Origin: Candidatus Tectomicrobia bacterium
Lineage (GTDB): Bacteria; UBA8248
Reading direction: 5' to 3'
Length of the DNA stretch: 64,000 bases
Assembly: GCA_016192135.1 (NCBI GenBank)
Contig: JACPUR010000041.1
Coordinates: 186,001 to 250,000 of the forward strand
The notes under the pieces: model-generated
The model's input: the letters and a program-made list of their open reading frames with translations, nothing else
Database searches by the model: none
What the model was told of the DNA's origin: nothing
Shown here: positions 27,401-35,248 of the stretch, one piece after another
Position numbering within the stretch: position 1 is the stretch's first letter
Layout of the letters: every line of letters begins with the position of its first letter
Position numbers and translations under genes: made by a program

Positions 27401-28033
27401 GGAGCCCGGCAGCACGCGGCCAGCCGACGCGGTGAGGTACACATGAGTGATGCGGGATGGCATCAGGTCGAAGGCGTTGGCCAGCAGGAAACCGGCTCGC
27501 GGGTAGAGGCCCGGCCACAGCAGGGCGCACGCCACGGCGGCCGCGGCAAGCCAGCCCCCCAGGCGCCCCATCCCGCGCGGCGCCTCGTAGGAGATGAAGG
27601 TTTCAGGACGGAGGTTCCTGACCTGGGCGCTCGTCTCCTCCACCAGGGCATCGATCAGCTCGGGCGAGGTGGGGTCGTCGGCCCCGAGCCTTCCCTTGCG
27701 CGGGAAGAGCTGGAGCGAGCTGATGAGGTTGCTGCCCAGGTCCGGGCGCTCCCCCTCGATCTCCAGGGCCAGGCTCTCGCGCCCGACGCGCCGGCGCAGC
27801 CGGATGAAGGCCCACGCGATCCCGCCTCCGAGCAGGGCCACGCTCAGGACCAGGTACAGGAGGGCCGCGTAGCCGAACAGGGGCTGCAGGGCGACGGCCG
27901 CGGGAGCCAGCAGCAAAATCCCCAGCAGCGAGAGGACGAGGCCGAGAACCGCCTCCAGCCGGCGGACCTTCAGGCGTCCTTCGAGCACCCGCCCGAGGAA
28001 ATCCAGGATTCTTTGGTAGGAGATATCCGCCAT
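24488..28033 (-). CDS. DUF4175-like giant membrane-anchored coiled-coil protein
   Basis: A 1181-residue protein that resembles DUF4175 (TIGR02302-like) proteins. Membrane segments lie at the N-terminus (VLGLVLSLLGILLLAPAAVA, YLVLSVALLGGGIAWAFI) and near residue 160 (LGGWLAAAAVACALLWPG). Beta-rich periplasmic domains cover about residues 190-510. The C-terminal half is extremely rich in Glu, Arg, Gln and Met with long coiled coils (LEQEMAELQKEMSKLMQELA, RGMQQQQMMAQRGGGPMRN). Such proteins occur in MoxR-DUF58-DUF4159 operons; their function is unknown. GAGG precedes the ATG. It is probably the scaffold of the complex. Confidence 0.8.
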   Translation of the reverse strand: MADISYQRILDFLGRVLEGRLKVRRLEAVLGLVLSLLGILLLAPAAVALQPLFGYAALLYLVLSVALLGGGIAWAFIRLRRRVGRESLALEIEGERPDLGSNLISSLQLFPRKGRLGADDPTSPELIDALVEETSAQVRNLRPETFISYEAPRGMGRLGGWLAAAAVACALLWPGLYPRAGFLLANAFDLMPSRITHVYLTASAGRVLPGSPVAFEVRTEGRRPGEVTLEFTPPGGGRNSAGRLPMEKAEEDRYRATWAGGESDVWVTAWAGRFRSVPVEVKVIQPPQVESVDVVLFPPEYTGLKPSRGEDGGHIRGYLGSSVQVRIRADRPLTEAVLAMADGWRVPLKQAPDGALEGVLLLSGPGSYQVRLKDTNGFANSAPSRYRIDIIQDAPPQVEVTEPGKDLTVEADEQVGVRFRASDDFGVRGVMLEVRAGNSPPRQVRVWGGEAPQKAVDGSHVFDMRTMGLRPGSVLTYRFIAEDTDTVSGPKKGFSASYTIRIRDREAAIAKLDEDLGKISSQILDLLGDFLERTGREEEEKEKKPAGKQQAQKGKEGGKEPQAKEGQRRREEARQARRPEESMTRKAERILEAVQRARTQLRPQNPRESLANMDLDALQRQLQDTLDRFLRPSEQPAAPRGETPEQRQRREEDLASRQEEATETLERLASMGEDIQRNVRMDRVGRSADSLFQRQQALERAMEKLRQDGSMSDEARRRLEQEMAELQKEMSKLMQELAGLAQRMPAEFMNQRGMRNLPMQDMMKGFDRIRDMMRKGDMRGALEALRQMMGQMQRMRAALRGMQQQQMMAQRGGGPMRNQQNELSAIVEEQQAILGETVSVLDNAVDRLKKSASPRLKGLAEQLGRERKEEQSLAEKAGGVLCVQGKPRPAKPAAGPAAPQGEAEAKADEEKAKAIEQAGRTRQQAMEEMDQLLQRGDWGGIYHRMSEWWAALRGPECDEDKMAVQRKEKWEEARKQIESLLQGAERGMSGEERGGMAGLRHRQEILRKRLSTFEERLRQFMQVFPFIDPAILRRIMEAGDAMKRAGTSLEKRSPSQAVPPEEEAIQRLAQGQNAMQQAMQQMAQRGNMGMGTPQGFGMYRSPGTGWWARNPEVQGAEDFRPQQREGEEGQLGTQFSEVLIPDRDQYRVPPQFREDVMEALKDGMPGGLRGEIEDYFDRLTK

Positions 28034-28093
28034 CTGAGCCTCGCCCGCTACGGGGGAAAAAGGCCGAGGGACCGCCCCTCGCCTCGCTCTGCC

Positions 28094-28906
28094 TTACTCG
28101 ATGCGCTTGCGCCCTATCACCACCACCCTCGTCGGCCGGGGGAGCTTCTCCGCGGTCACGAACAGCTCGCCCTCTTCCATCCGGCGCACGTCCCGCGCAC
28201 CGCTCAGGAAGCGGTTGAGGCGCTCTTCATCGTCCCAGTAGTGCATGGGGATGGCGATGTTGGGCCGGAGCTGGCGCACGATTTCGAGCGCGCCCTTCCC
28301 GTCCACCGTGAAGGTTCCACCGATGGGAACCATGGCGACGTGGACCTTTCCCAGGCGGCGCAACTGCGAAGGGGTGAAGGGCTCGGCAACGTCTCCCAGA
28401 TGGGCGACGCACAGCCCCCCCATCTCGAAGACGAAAGCGGACCCTTTGGTGCGCACCTCGAAGGTGCGCTGGGTCACGGGGACATTGTAAATCAAAACAT
28501 CCCCCACGGTCTTGCGCACTTCCGCCCACTCCATCCCGTCCTCGCGCAGGCCCCGGATAACCTGCGGCTTCCCCTGGAGGGTCCAGGCCGAGTTGTGGTG
28601 CGGATGCTCCCGCCCGATGGTCACGGCATGGGGCCGGGCCGGTGGAATGGGCAGCCCGAGCCCCGGCCCGAAGGGGTCCGTGAATATCCGGGTGCCGCCC
28701 GGCGAGATGATCTGGAAGGCCGAATGGCCGTACCACTCGACGGCTAGGGGGCGCGGCTTCTTCTTCCCAACCGCGAGAAGCGAAACCAGGCGGACCCCTC
28801 GGCCGCCCCGCACCACCTCTGGATTGCACCGCCCCTCGGCCCTCCCCGGCCAGGTCCACGCCGCCGCCAGCGCCAGGAGGCAGAGCAGCAGGCGCGCGAG
28901 GATCAT
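28094..28906 (-). CDS. Metallo-beta-lactamase-fold protein, UlaG-like (paralogue 1), secreted
   Basis: A 270-residue protein with a signal peptide (MILARLLLCLLALAAAWTWP). The fold is recognised from WYGHSAFQIISPGG, IFTDPFGPG, CVAHLGDVAEPF and IAIPMHYWDDE, in the order seen in UlaG-like lactonases. The canonical HxHxDH is replaced by EHPHHNS, losing the aspartate and last histidine, whereas HLGD and MHYW are kept, so metal binding may be altered. ATG at 28906 overlaps the upstream VWA stop (ATGA). A paralogue is encoded at 32030-32965. Both flank the VWA/DUF4159 pair, suggesting a structural or sensing part in the envelope complex. Confidence 0.78.
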   Translation of the reverse strand: MILARLLLCLLALAAAWTWPGRAEGRCNPEVVRGGRGVRLVSLLAVGKKKPRPLAVEWYGHSAFQIISPGGTRIFTDPFGPGLGLPIPPARPHAVTIGREHPHHNSAWTLQGKPQVIRGLREDGMEWAEVRKTVGDVLIYNVPVTQRTFEVRTKGSAFVFEMGGLCVAHLGDVAEPFTPSQLRRLGKVHVAMVPIGGTFTVDGKGALEIVRQLRPNIAIPMHYWDDEERLNRFLSGARDVRRMEEGELFVTAEKLPRPTRVVVIGRKRIE

Positions 28907-31233
28907 GCCAGCCCCCACAGCCGCCTGAGCGTCCATTCGCAGGCCGGTAGCAGGATCAGCACGAAACCCACCCAGGGAATGCTCCAGAGGCGGACGTCGC
29001 GGATCTCGAGGATCTTGGAGGGCACCTTCCCCTGGAGGGCGTCCAGCACCCTCTTCTCCAGCCTCCGGGAGTCCTCCTCCCCCGCCTCGAGGAAGACGCC
29101 GCCCGTCGTCGCGGAGAGCCCGCGCAGGCGGTCCCACCGCGGGCTGACGTCGGTCCACTCCGCCCCGCCCGCGCCGCCGCCCACGCTCAGCGTCCGCACG
29201 GCCCGGCCCAGGTGCCGCTGGCCCAGCATGGCGTTCACCTCGGCGCGGTAGCCGCCCCGCCCGCTGGGGCGGAAGCGGGCCTCGAACTCACCCGTGTCGG
29301 GCCGGTACTCCGCCGTGAGGGTCTGGACCGCGCCGTAGGGATCCCGGAGGGTCACCCGAACGGCGGCCCCCTGGGCGGGCTTGTAGTCGTCGTCGAGCAC
29401 CTGGACCCGCGCGACGTAGAGGCCGTCCCGGCCCGGCTCGGCGTCCGGGAGGATCTGGACCTGGGAGCTGGCCGCGTCGCCCGAGAGCCAGCGGGTCATC
29501 TGGGCGATGAGCTGGGTGTAGAGCTGGTTGCTCTTCTCTGCCGCCACCATCCCGAAATTCCACCGCCAGATGTCGTCGCTGAGCACGGAGAGAATCCTGC
29601 CCTCGCCCATCCGCCGCGCCGCGATGAGGGGAACCCCTCCCGACGGCCCCTCCGCGGCGAGGAGGGTCTGGCCGTCCTCGCTCGGAGCGGTGAGGTTCAG
29701 CCGCCGGAGGGGGGGGAGGCTCTCCCACATCCGGGCGTTCGTCTCGGCGTCGGGGGAGAGGCGGGTGACCGGATGGCGCGCTCCCGCCTCGGTCAGCCGG
29801 CTCGGCGCGCGGACGGACCCGGCGTAGTCGCTGCTCGTGGAGATGCGGACGGGCAACAGCTCCTCGATGGGGGAGCGGGCGTAGCCGCCCGCGCCGAACG
29901 AGCCGCGCCCGCCGAAGATCCAGAAGGCGCCGCCCTTGCGGACGTAGTCCTTCACCCGCTCCAGGTAGTAGTTGCTGAAGTATTCCTGGGCCGAGAAGTT
30001 GTCGAAGACGACGATCTCGAAATTCTTGAGCTCCTCCAGGAACAGCCGGTCCACCGGGAAGGGAACGAGGCTCAGCTCCTGCGTGGGGACGCCCGGGTCG
30101 TCCTCGGAGGTGCGCAGGAAGACGAAGGAGACGAGATCGATGGCCGGGTCGCGCTTCAGGGCGGCCCGCAGGAAGCTGTAGTTCCAGGAGGGCGCGCCGG
30201 AGATGGTAAGGACGCGGATCTTGTCCCGGCGCACCTCGAGGGGGATCTCCACCCGATTGTTCGATTCCACCAGCTCCCCGCGCTGGACCGGCGTCTCGAT
30301 GGAGAGGCGGAGGCTGCCCACTTCGCTGGGTGTGAAGCGGAACTCGATCTTCTGGGCCGCCGGATCGCCCTGGATGTCCACGGTCTGCGTCCGCACCACC
30401 CGGCCCTCCCGCGTGAGCGCCACCGGGAGCCTTACCCCGGAGTACCCGCGCACGGAGAGGGTGGCCTCGAGCTGCACCTCCTTGTCCTGGAAGGCGATGC
30501 GCGGAGCCCGCACCTCGTGCAGCGACACGTCGCGGAAGTCCCGGGGGTTCCCGAAGCCGACCGAGACGACAGGCGGGAAGTTGCGGGCGTCCACGGGCGG
30601 CCAGGCGCCATCGGTGGTGTCGCCCCCGTCCGAGAGGAGGAGGATGCCCGCCGGCCGGTCGTCGCGCAGGACCATCCTGCCAGCGGCGGCCACGCCCGCC
30701 TTCCCGGGCTCGCCGGAGACGGCGCGGATGGTGCGCAGGGGATCGCTCCCCAGGCCCTTCGCCTCCAGGCCGTAGAGCGCCTCGCGCGAGAGCAGCGATG
30801 AGGCGGCGTCATAGGACATGAGCTGGACGTCATAGGACTGATACAGCCGGTCCAGGAAGGCCTGGGGGGCTTCCCCCCCCGGCTTGGGCCGCGCCGAAAG
30901 CTTCCCGAGGAGGAACTCCACCGCCTGCCCGAGACGGGTGGCGCCCTTCGCGCCGTCCTTCACGCCCATGCTCGCCGAGCCGTCCACCAGGACGAGGAGC
31001 CGCGGCGGGAGGTTCCGCTCTGTCCGCTGGATCAGCGTGGGTCCCGAGAGGAAGAAGACGATGGCGGCGTAGAGCAGGCCGCGCAGGGCGGTGAGGACGT
31101 TCACGCGCAGGGGGGAGAGCCGCTCGAGCAGCGCGCGCCGGCGCCGGCGGAGGGAATCCGCGAGGAGCAAGGCCACCGGCACGAGCACCCACCAGGGGGC
31201 CCCGCCCGGCCAATGCAGGCTGCTCCAGTCCAT
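28903..31233 (-). CDS. Large VWA / glutamine-amidotransferase-like membrane protein
   Basis: A 776-residue protein. N-terminal membrane segments (WWVLVPVALLLADSL and LRGLLYAAIVFFLSGPTLI) are followed by a VWA domain with the MIDAS motif DGSASMGVKDG (about residue 85) and LLLSDGGDTTDG. Ig-like domains come next. A class-I glutamine amidotransferase-like domain follows (NFEIVVFDNFSAQEYF, GGAFWIFGGRGSFGAGGY). The C-terminus has a last helix (PWVGFVLILLPACEWTLRRL). This is the standard large partner in MoxR-DUF58-DUF4159 operons, although no role is established. It starts 3 bases after the DUF4159 gene. Confidence 0.82.
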   Translation of the reverse strand: MDWSSLHWPGGAPWWVLVPVALLLADSLRRRRRALLERLSPLRVNVLTALRGLLYAAIVFFLSGPTLIQRTERNLPPRLLVLVDGSASMGVKDGAKGATRLGQAVEFLLGKLSARPKPGGEAPQAFLDRLYQSYDVQLMSYDAASSLLSREALYGLEAKGLGSDPLRTIRAVSGEPGKAGVAAAGRMVLRDDRPAGILLLSDGGDTTDGAWPPVDARNFPPVVSVGFGNPRDFRDVSLHEVRAPRIAFQDKEVQLEATLSVRGYSGVRLPVALTREGRVVRTQTVDIQGDPAAQKIEFRFTPSEVGSLRLSIETPVQRGELVESNNRVEIPLEVRRDKIRVLTISGAPSWNYSFLRAALKRDPAIDLVSFVFLRTSEDDPGVPTQELSLVPFPVDRLFLEELKNFEIVVFDNFSAQEYFSNYYLERVKDYVRKGGAFWIFGGRGSFGAGGYARSPIEELLPVRISTSSDYAGSVRAPSRLTEAGARHPVTRLSPDAETNARMWESLPPLRRLNLTAPSEDGQTLLAAEGPSGGVPLIAARRMGEGRILSVLSDDIWRWNFGMVAAEKSNQLYTQLIAQMTRWLSGDAASSQVQILPDAEPGRDGLYVARVQVLDDDYKPAQGAAVRVTLRDPYGAVQTLTAEYRPDTGEFEARFRPSGRGGYRAEVNAMLGQRHLGRAVRTLSVGGGAGGAEWTDVSPRWDRLRGLSATTGGVFLEAGEEDSRRLEKRVLDALQGKVPSKILEIRDVRLWSIPWVGFVLILLPACEWTLRRLWGLA

Positions 31234-31236
31234 CGC

Positions 31237-32046
31237 TCAGCTCTGGTTCAGGCGGCGTTGAATGAAGGGATGGTGAATCAGGTCCTGCTTGTAGTTCCCG
31301 GTCATGGAATACAGGGCGATGTTGACGCCCAGCTGGAACGCGCTGCGACGCTGGGGCTCCCCGCCCGGCCAGCACTCCTCCACCCAACCCCCGTCCGGGC
31401 GGACGGCCCAGGCGCCGCCCAGGTCGTTCCGGCAGTAGACGACGGGCGTGAAGATGCCCATCTGGATCCCCTCGATGTCCTGGCTCACCGCCTGCCGGCC
31501 CCCGACCGACCGGATCAGGTAGTAGCTCCGGAAGACGGGGTGTTCCCGGGAGAGCGGCTCCAGCGGATGACGCGGGAAGAGCCGCTCGATCAGGGCGCGG
31601 GCCACGCGCCCGAAGCCGTCCTCGTTCGAGCCCAGCCCGTCGTCGATCAGCATGAAGCCGCCGTAGGTCAGGTGGCGCCTCAGCCGCTCGATCGCGGGGG
31701 GCGGGGGCATCTCGAACTCGTACCGGCCCGAGAGGTAGAGGAAGGGGTGCTCGAATATCTGGTCCGAGGCGAGATCCACGGTCTGCCCGTCCTGGGCCCC
31801 CTCGATGCTCGTGCGCTTGCGCACCTCATCCAGGAGGGAAGAAAGAGCGGTGGGGTATTCCTGCCAGCGCCCGCCCGCGTAGCGGAGGTGCCCTGGTGTG
31901 AAATCGGGAGGCGCCGCCGGGCCGTCCGGAGGCGGCCCCTGGGCCCGGGCGCCCGCCGCCGCGCCGAGGACGCTCGCCGCCGCCGCGCCGGCCGTCCAGC
32001 GCAGCAAGGCACGCCGGCTCAGGGTGCTCTTAGGGGATTTCTTCAC
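31237..32046 (-). CDS. DUF4159 domain protein with Tat-like signal
   Basis: A 269-residue protein. The N-terminus SRRALLRWTAGAAAASVLG has the twin-arginine signature and ends AGARA, implying export of a folded protein. The DUF4159 domain reads FTPGHLRYAGGRWQEYPTAL, HPFLYLSGRYEFEMP, YGGFMLIDDGLGSNEDGF and EGIQMGIFTPVVYCRNDLGG. In other bacteria this domain is often fused to a BatA-like protein; here it is separate. The GTG start lies 17 bases inside the preceding metallo-beta-lactamase-fold gene. Probably an extracytoplasmic member of the complex. Confidence 0.82.
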   Translation of the reverse strand: MKKSPKSTLSRRALLRWTAGAAAASVLGAAAGARAQGPPPDGPAAPPDFTPGHLRYAGGRWQEYPTALSSLLDEVRKRTSIEGAQDGQTVDLASDQIFEHPFLYLSGRYEFEMPPPPAIERLRRHLTYGGFMLIDDGLGSNEDGFGRVARALIERLFPRHPLEPLSREHPVFRSYYLIRSVGGRQAVSQDIEGIQMGIFTPVVYCRNDLGGAWAVRPDGGWVEECWPGGEPQRRSAFQLGVNIALYSMTGNYKQDLIHHPFIQRRLNQS

Positions 32047-32965
32047 TGGGCATCACCATGTAAACCGTGGGGGCCGGCATCCGGCGCGCCGAAAGCTCGA
32101 TTTCGGCCGAGGGCGCCCGCTCCATCCGCGTGATGCCCTCGATCCGCAGGGCCTCGGCGAACTGCATGAGCAGCTCCGGCCCGAAATAGTGCATGGGGAT
32201 GACGATGTTCGGCCCCAGGCGCTTCACGATCTGGGCCGCAATCTCATGGGGCACGTTTCCCATCCCGTCTATAGGGAGCAGGAGGACGTGCACCTTCCCC
32301 AGGGAGGCGAACTGCTGCGGCGAGGGGCCGAAGCGCGTGTTGCCGAAGTGCGCGATGCAGACACCCTCCACCTGGAAGACGAACAGTGTGTTGACGACGG
32401 CGGAGGTCCCGTCCGGCACCTGGGCGAAATTGGTGACCCGGATGTCCCGGATCATGCGGTCGAGGACGGTGGGCCTCCCGTCGTGCGTCAGCCCGTAGAG
32501 GATGGTGGTCTTTCCCTCGTAGGGGCCCGTCACCGAGTGCGTCACGTGGAAATTGCTCACCGTCACGGCGTCCGGCACCGGCACGATGGGCGGGTTCGCG
32601 TAGGGATCGGTCAAAACCCTCGCCCCCGAGGGCGAGGTGATGAGGAAGCTCGAGTGGGCGACGTAGCGCAGCCGGACCGCCCGGCCGGACGGCGCCCCGC
32701 CCTGAGCCAGGGGGGAAGCCCAGGCGACAGGGGTGACGCTCCCGTCCCGGTGCACCATGCCGGGCCTGCACAGGGTGGAGGCGGCTTTCGCGGCGAATGG
32801 GACCCAGAGGAAAGCGAAGAGGAAAAACAGAAAAAAAGCCGGCGCCAAACGCAATTCCCCCCTCGTCCGCCAGGGGGGCGCGGCTTCGATCACGGCCGGC
32901 TTCGGGAAGCGCGGTGGCTGCCGCACAACGGACCCCATGATTTGGCGGCTTTCGAGGGCGCCCAT
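32030..32965 (-). CDS. Metallo-beta-lactamase-fold protein (paralogue 2), probably secreted
   Basis: About 311 residues, clearly homologous to the protein at 28094-28906: YVAHSSFLITSPSG, VLTDPYANPP, CIAHFGNTRFGPSP, IVIPMHYFGPE. The HxHxDH element is replaced by FHVTHSV, and the usual D of HxGD has become N (HFGN), so the dinuclear metal site looks degenerate. A hydrophobic segment (APAFFLFFLFAFLWVPFAAKA) follows a basic leader, consistent with a signal peptide or anchor. The start is uncertain: ATG at 32965, 32938 or further upstream are possible. It overlaps the DUF4159 gene by 17 bases. Confidence 0.75.
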   Translation of the reverse strand: MGALESRQIMGSVVRQPPRFPKPAVIEAAPPWRTRGELRLAPAFFLFFLFAFLWVPFAAKAASTLCRPGMVHRDGSVTPVAWASPLAQGGAPSGRAVRLRYVAHSSFLITSPSGARVLTDPYANPPIVPVPDAVTVSNFHVTHSVTGPYEGKTTILYGLTHDGRPTVLDRMIRDIRVTNFAQVPDGTSAVVNTLFVFQVEGVCIAHFGNTRFGPSPQQFASLGKVHVLLLPIDGMGNVPHEIAAQIVKRLGPNIVIPMHYFGPELLMQFAEALRIEGITRMERAPSAEIELSARRMPAPTVYMVMPSEEIP

Positions 32966-33044
32966 TCTACCCCGGAGAGCCGCGCCGGGAAACCATGCTC
33001 CCATTGGGTTCAAACAAGACCATTCACCTTTTCGTTCCTTGCCC

Positions 33045-33608
33045 TCATGCCGAAATTCCGATGGGACTCTCTCTTTTCCGGCTCATCCAGATCCCCGCGG
33101 CGAGCAGCGCCGCCTTGACCAGATCCGTCACAGAGAAGGCCGCGTGCAGAAGCCCGAACCGCCGGAGCGCCGCCTCCTCCCGCGCCCGGTCCAGCTCAAG
33201 CCCCAGCCGCTCGATCTCGGGGGAGAGCCAGAGGGCCTGGAGGGCCGCCGTAAGGGCCAGGAGGGCCAGGCAAATCCGAAGCCCCGTCCCTCCTCCCGCG
33301 AGCCGGGGCGCCGCCCATGCGGCGGCGAGTGCGAGAGCGGCCAGGACCGCCTGGGCCCGCGCCCATCCCCGGAACATGCGGCGGTTCACCTCCCCGGCCG
33401 CGAAGCGGAGGAAGGCCTCCCGCCGGGCGGGCTCGAGGGGCGCGAGCCGCTGGGCAAGCCCGGGGTTGCGCGCGGGCGAGAGCGCCTGGAAGGTTCCGGC
33501 GGCCGACCACCAGACCATCACCGTCGCGCCCAGCCAGGCCGCGAGCAGGGCCGCGAGTAGCGCCCCGGCCGGCACGGCCCAGGCGGGAGCGGAAGGACGA
33601 ACCGGCAT
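33045..33608 (-). CDS. Four-helix membrane protein, DUF4149-like
   Basis: A 187-residue protein with about four transmembrane segments (AVPAGALLAALLAAWLGATV, AVLAALALAAAWAAP, ICLALLALTAALQALWL and DLVKAALLAAGIWM) and the central motif NRRMFRGWARAQ. The layout resembles DUF4149 proteins, but this is by pattern only. GGGAGG stands 7 bases before the ATG at 33608; the frame is open further upstream without a ribosome-binding site. It is the first gene of the long minus-strand operon, 79 bases before the second metallo-beta-lactamase-fold gene. Confidence 0.65.
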   Translation of the reverse strand: MPVRPSAPAWAVPAGALLAALLAAWLGATVMVWWSAAGTFQALSPARNPGLAQRLAPLEPARREAFLRFAAGEVNRRMFRGWARAQAVLAALALAAAWAAPRLAGGGTGLRICLALLALTAALQALWLSPEIERLGLELDRAREEAALRRFGLLHAAFSVTDLVKAALLAAGIWMSRKRESPIGISA

Positions 33609-33900
33609 CAGAAAACCTCCCAAAATGGCTCCCGCGCCGCGGGAAAAGACGAAATTCCCACGGATTTTAGCCGAAACGGGTTTCCGGATGGTTACGGCGG
33701 CGGCTCCGGGGACCGGCCCCCCGGCGGGAGTCAATGTAATGCCATAACCGACGGCGCTCATTGCACCAATTTCACGCACTTTCATGGCAGGGTGATTTTT
33801 TCCGATTTCTCCGAGGAAATCGAAGGGAAAGGGAGCGATATTGGAGAAAAGATGAAGAAGAGGCTATCCTGCTCTCCCCGTCCCCTCGCCGGAGGCCGCG
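33609..33900. other. Divergent intergenic region upstream of the MoxR operon
   Basis: About 290 bases between divergently read genes, with a relatively AT-rich stretch from 33735 to 33870. It must hold the promoter of the large minus-strand operon and of the small plus-strand gene. An inverted repeat CGATTTC-6-GAAATCG lies at 33803-33822. I could not place unambiguous -35/-10 pairs. Confidence 0.45.
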
Positions 33901-34203
33901 ATGGCCGTGAGCGTCCAGTTCGGCCCCTCCCTGTCCATCGGGGGGACTCTGCCCCCCTCCTTCGGTGGGCGCCCGGCCCCCCCGCCGAGCGTGGAGCGCG
34001 CCAGCGCCCAGCCGCGCCCCCTCCCCGCGCCAAGCGTCACGGGCGACGGCAGCTTCCGCTTCCCCCATCCGGCCGGGCTGGGCCTCTTCCGGCCCCCCCT
34101 CATCCAGCTCTCGCTGCCGCCCAGCAACTTCATCGATCAGGCGGAAAGAGAAACCCCCGCCGTCATCGCCCTGCGGGGGCAGAACGTCAACGTGACAGCC
34201 TGA
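33901..34203 (+). CDS. Small protein of unknown function
   Basis: A 100-residue frame with a well-placed ribosome-binding site (GGAGG, 5 bases before the ATG). No family is recognised. The sequence is rich in proline, serine and leucine (MAVSVQFGPSLSIGGTLPPS, FRFPHPAGLGLFRPPLIQLS) and ends AVIALRGQNVNVTA, with no transmembrane helix or signal peptide. It stands alone on the plus strand, divergent from the MoxR operon and tail-to-tail with the EamA relic. Coding is plausible but not proven. Confidence 0.45.
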   Translation: MAVSVQFGPSLSIGGTLPPSFGGRPAPPPSVERASAQPRPLPAPSVTGDGSFRFPHPAGLGLFRPPLIQLSLPPSNFIDQAERETPAVIALRGQNVNVTA

Positions 34204-34207
34204 TCCC

Positions 34208-34333
34208 TCACCGCAGCAAGGTGATCATCACCCCGCCCGCCACGATCATCCCCGCCGCCAGGACCACGAGCGTCACCGAGTAAGCGGCCGATGAAATCAG
34301 CGCGAACAGCTCGGGCCAGCCGACGGCGCTCAC
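34208..34333 (-). pseudogene. EamA transporter relic with internal deletion (41 codons)
   Basis: A short frame directly after the EamA gene at 34341-35240. Its first half (PELFALISSAAYSVTLV) matches the N-terminus of the broken EamA copy (GELFAIGTSLTYSGTLI) at about 9 of 17 positions. Its second half (VLAAGMIVAGGVMITLLR) matches the EamA C-terminus (VFSAALVVAGGVLVSALR) at about half. It thus looks like an EamA gene whose middle of about 260 codons was deleted in frame. GTG starts at 34333 or 34336 follow the previous stop by a few bases. It could still be translated as a one-helix peptide. Confidence 0.5.
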
Positions 34334-34340
34334 CACTCCC

Positions 34341-35240
34341 TCACCGGAGGGCCGAAACCAGCACGCCCCCCGCCACCACCAGGGCGGCCGAGAAGACGAC
34401 GCGCCAGGTGAGGCGCTCGAGGTGGCCCAGGAAGAAGTAGCTCAGCACCACCACCCACAGGGGCGCGAGGCGGCTCAGGGGGAGCACCAAGGAGACGTCG
34501 GCGAAGGTGAGCGCCGTCCAGAAGAGACTTGCCGCCAGGATGTTGGTCACCGAGGCGGCGAGGAAGATGCCCATCGCCCTCCGGTCGGCTTGGATGCGGC
34601 CCCCGCCCGGCACGAGGGGCCTCCCGGCCAGGACCACGAGGGTCCCGGCGAGGTAGGCGCAGCCGATCCCCAGGAAGGGCGTCTTCTGGATGGCGAAGCC
34701 CTGCTTCATGAAAATGGGCATCAGAGCGTAGAGAACGCTCGAGAGGACCGGGTAGAGCAGCACGCCGCGCCCCCCGCCCCCGGGACGGCCCCGCTCCTTC
34801 ACCTCGGCCAGCGAGAGGAGGGAGACGCCGAACACGATCAGCAGCGTCCCCGCCCATACCGCGAGGGTGGGCCGCTCCATCAGGAAGAGGACGGCGAAGA
34901 GCGCCGCCCAGATGGGGGTCGAGGACTGGATCGGGGTAGCCCGGCTCACCCCCATGCGCTCGATGCCCATGTAGAAGGCGAGCTGGCCCATCCCCTGCGC
35001 CACCGCCCCGGCCGCCATGAAGTAGAGAGGGGCCTCCCACGTCGTGGCGGAGAGCGTCCCCCGCAGCCAGGCGACCGTGAAACCCATCGCCGATGTAATC
35101 AGGTTGAGGGTGACGACCCCGGCCAGGGGCGTGCCGGAGCGCATGCCCTGGCGCATGCACACCAGGGTGCAGGCATAGGCCATGGAGGTGAAGATGGGGA
35201 GGACGATCCCCCATCCGAGGGGGGTGAGGAGGCCGCTCAT
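34341..35240 (-). CDS. EamA/DMT-family transporter (copy A)
   Basis: A 299-residue protein with about ten transmembrane helices arranged as two EamA repeats. Motifs include YACTLVCMRQGMRSGTPLAG, GMGQLAFYMGIERMGVSRAT, STPIWAALFAVLFLMERPTL and RLTWRVVFSAALVVAGGVLV. DMT proteins move metabolites such as amino acids or nucleosides across the inner membrane; the substrate is unknown. It is highly similar to copy B at 35404-36303 over its whole length, and the short upstream sequence is conserved as well, so this is a tandem duplication. No Shine-Dalgarno precedes the ATG; a TATAGT box ends 8 bases before it. Confidence 0.9.
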   Translation of the reverse strand: MSGLLTPLGWGIVLPIFTSMAYACTLVCMRQGMRSGTPLAGVVTLNLITSAMGFTVAWLRGTLSATTWEAPLYFMAAGAVAQGMGQLAFYMGIERMGVSRATPIQSSTPIWAALFAVLFLMERPTLAVWAGTLLIVFGVSLLSLAEVKERGRPGGGGRGVLLYPVLSSVLYALMPIFMKQGFAIQKTPFLGIGCAYLAGTLVVLAGRPLVPGGGRIQADRRAMGIFLAASVTNILAASLFWTALTFADVSLVLPLSRLAPLWVVVLSYFFLGHLERLTWRVVFSAALVVAGGVLVSALR

Positions 35241-35248
35241 CGGCCGGG

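Noticed and set aside
24632-28747. A 1371-codon plus-strand open frame opposite the DUF4175-like gene
   Set aside because: High GC content keeps antisense frames open. The translation is low-complexity (Leu, His, Arg, Gly) with no domain, while the minus strand encodes a clear membrane/coiled-coil protein.
33803-33822. Inverted repeat CGATTTC-6-GAAATCG as a terminator
   Set aside because: The T-run is on the 5' side on the plus strand, so it does not form an intrinsic terminator in either direction. It may be an operator at most.
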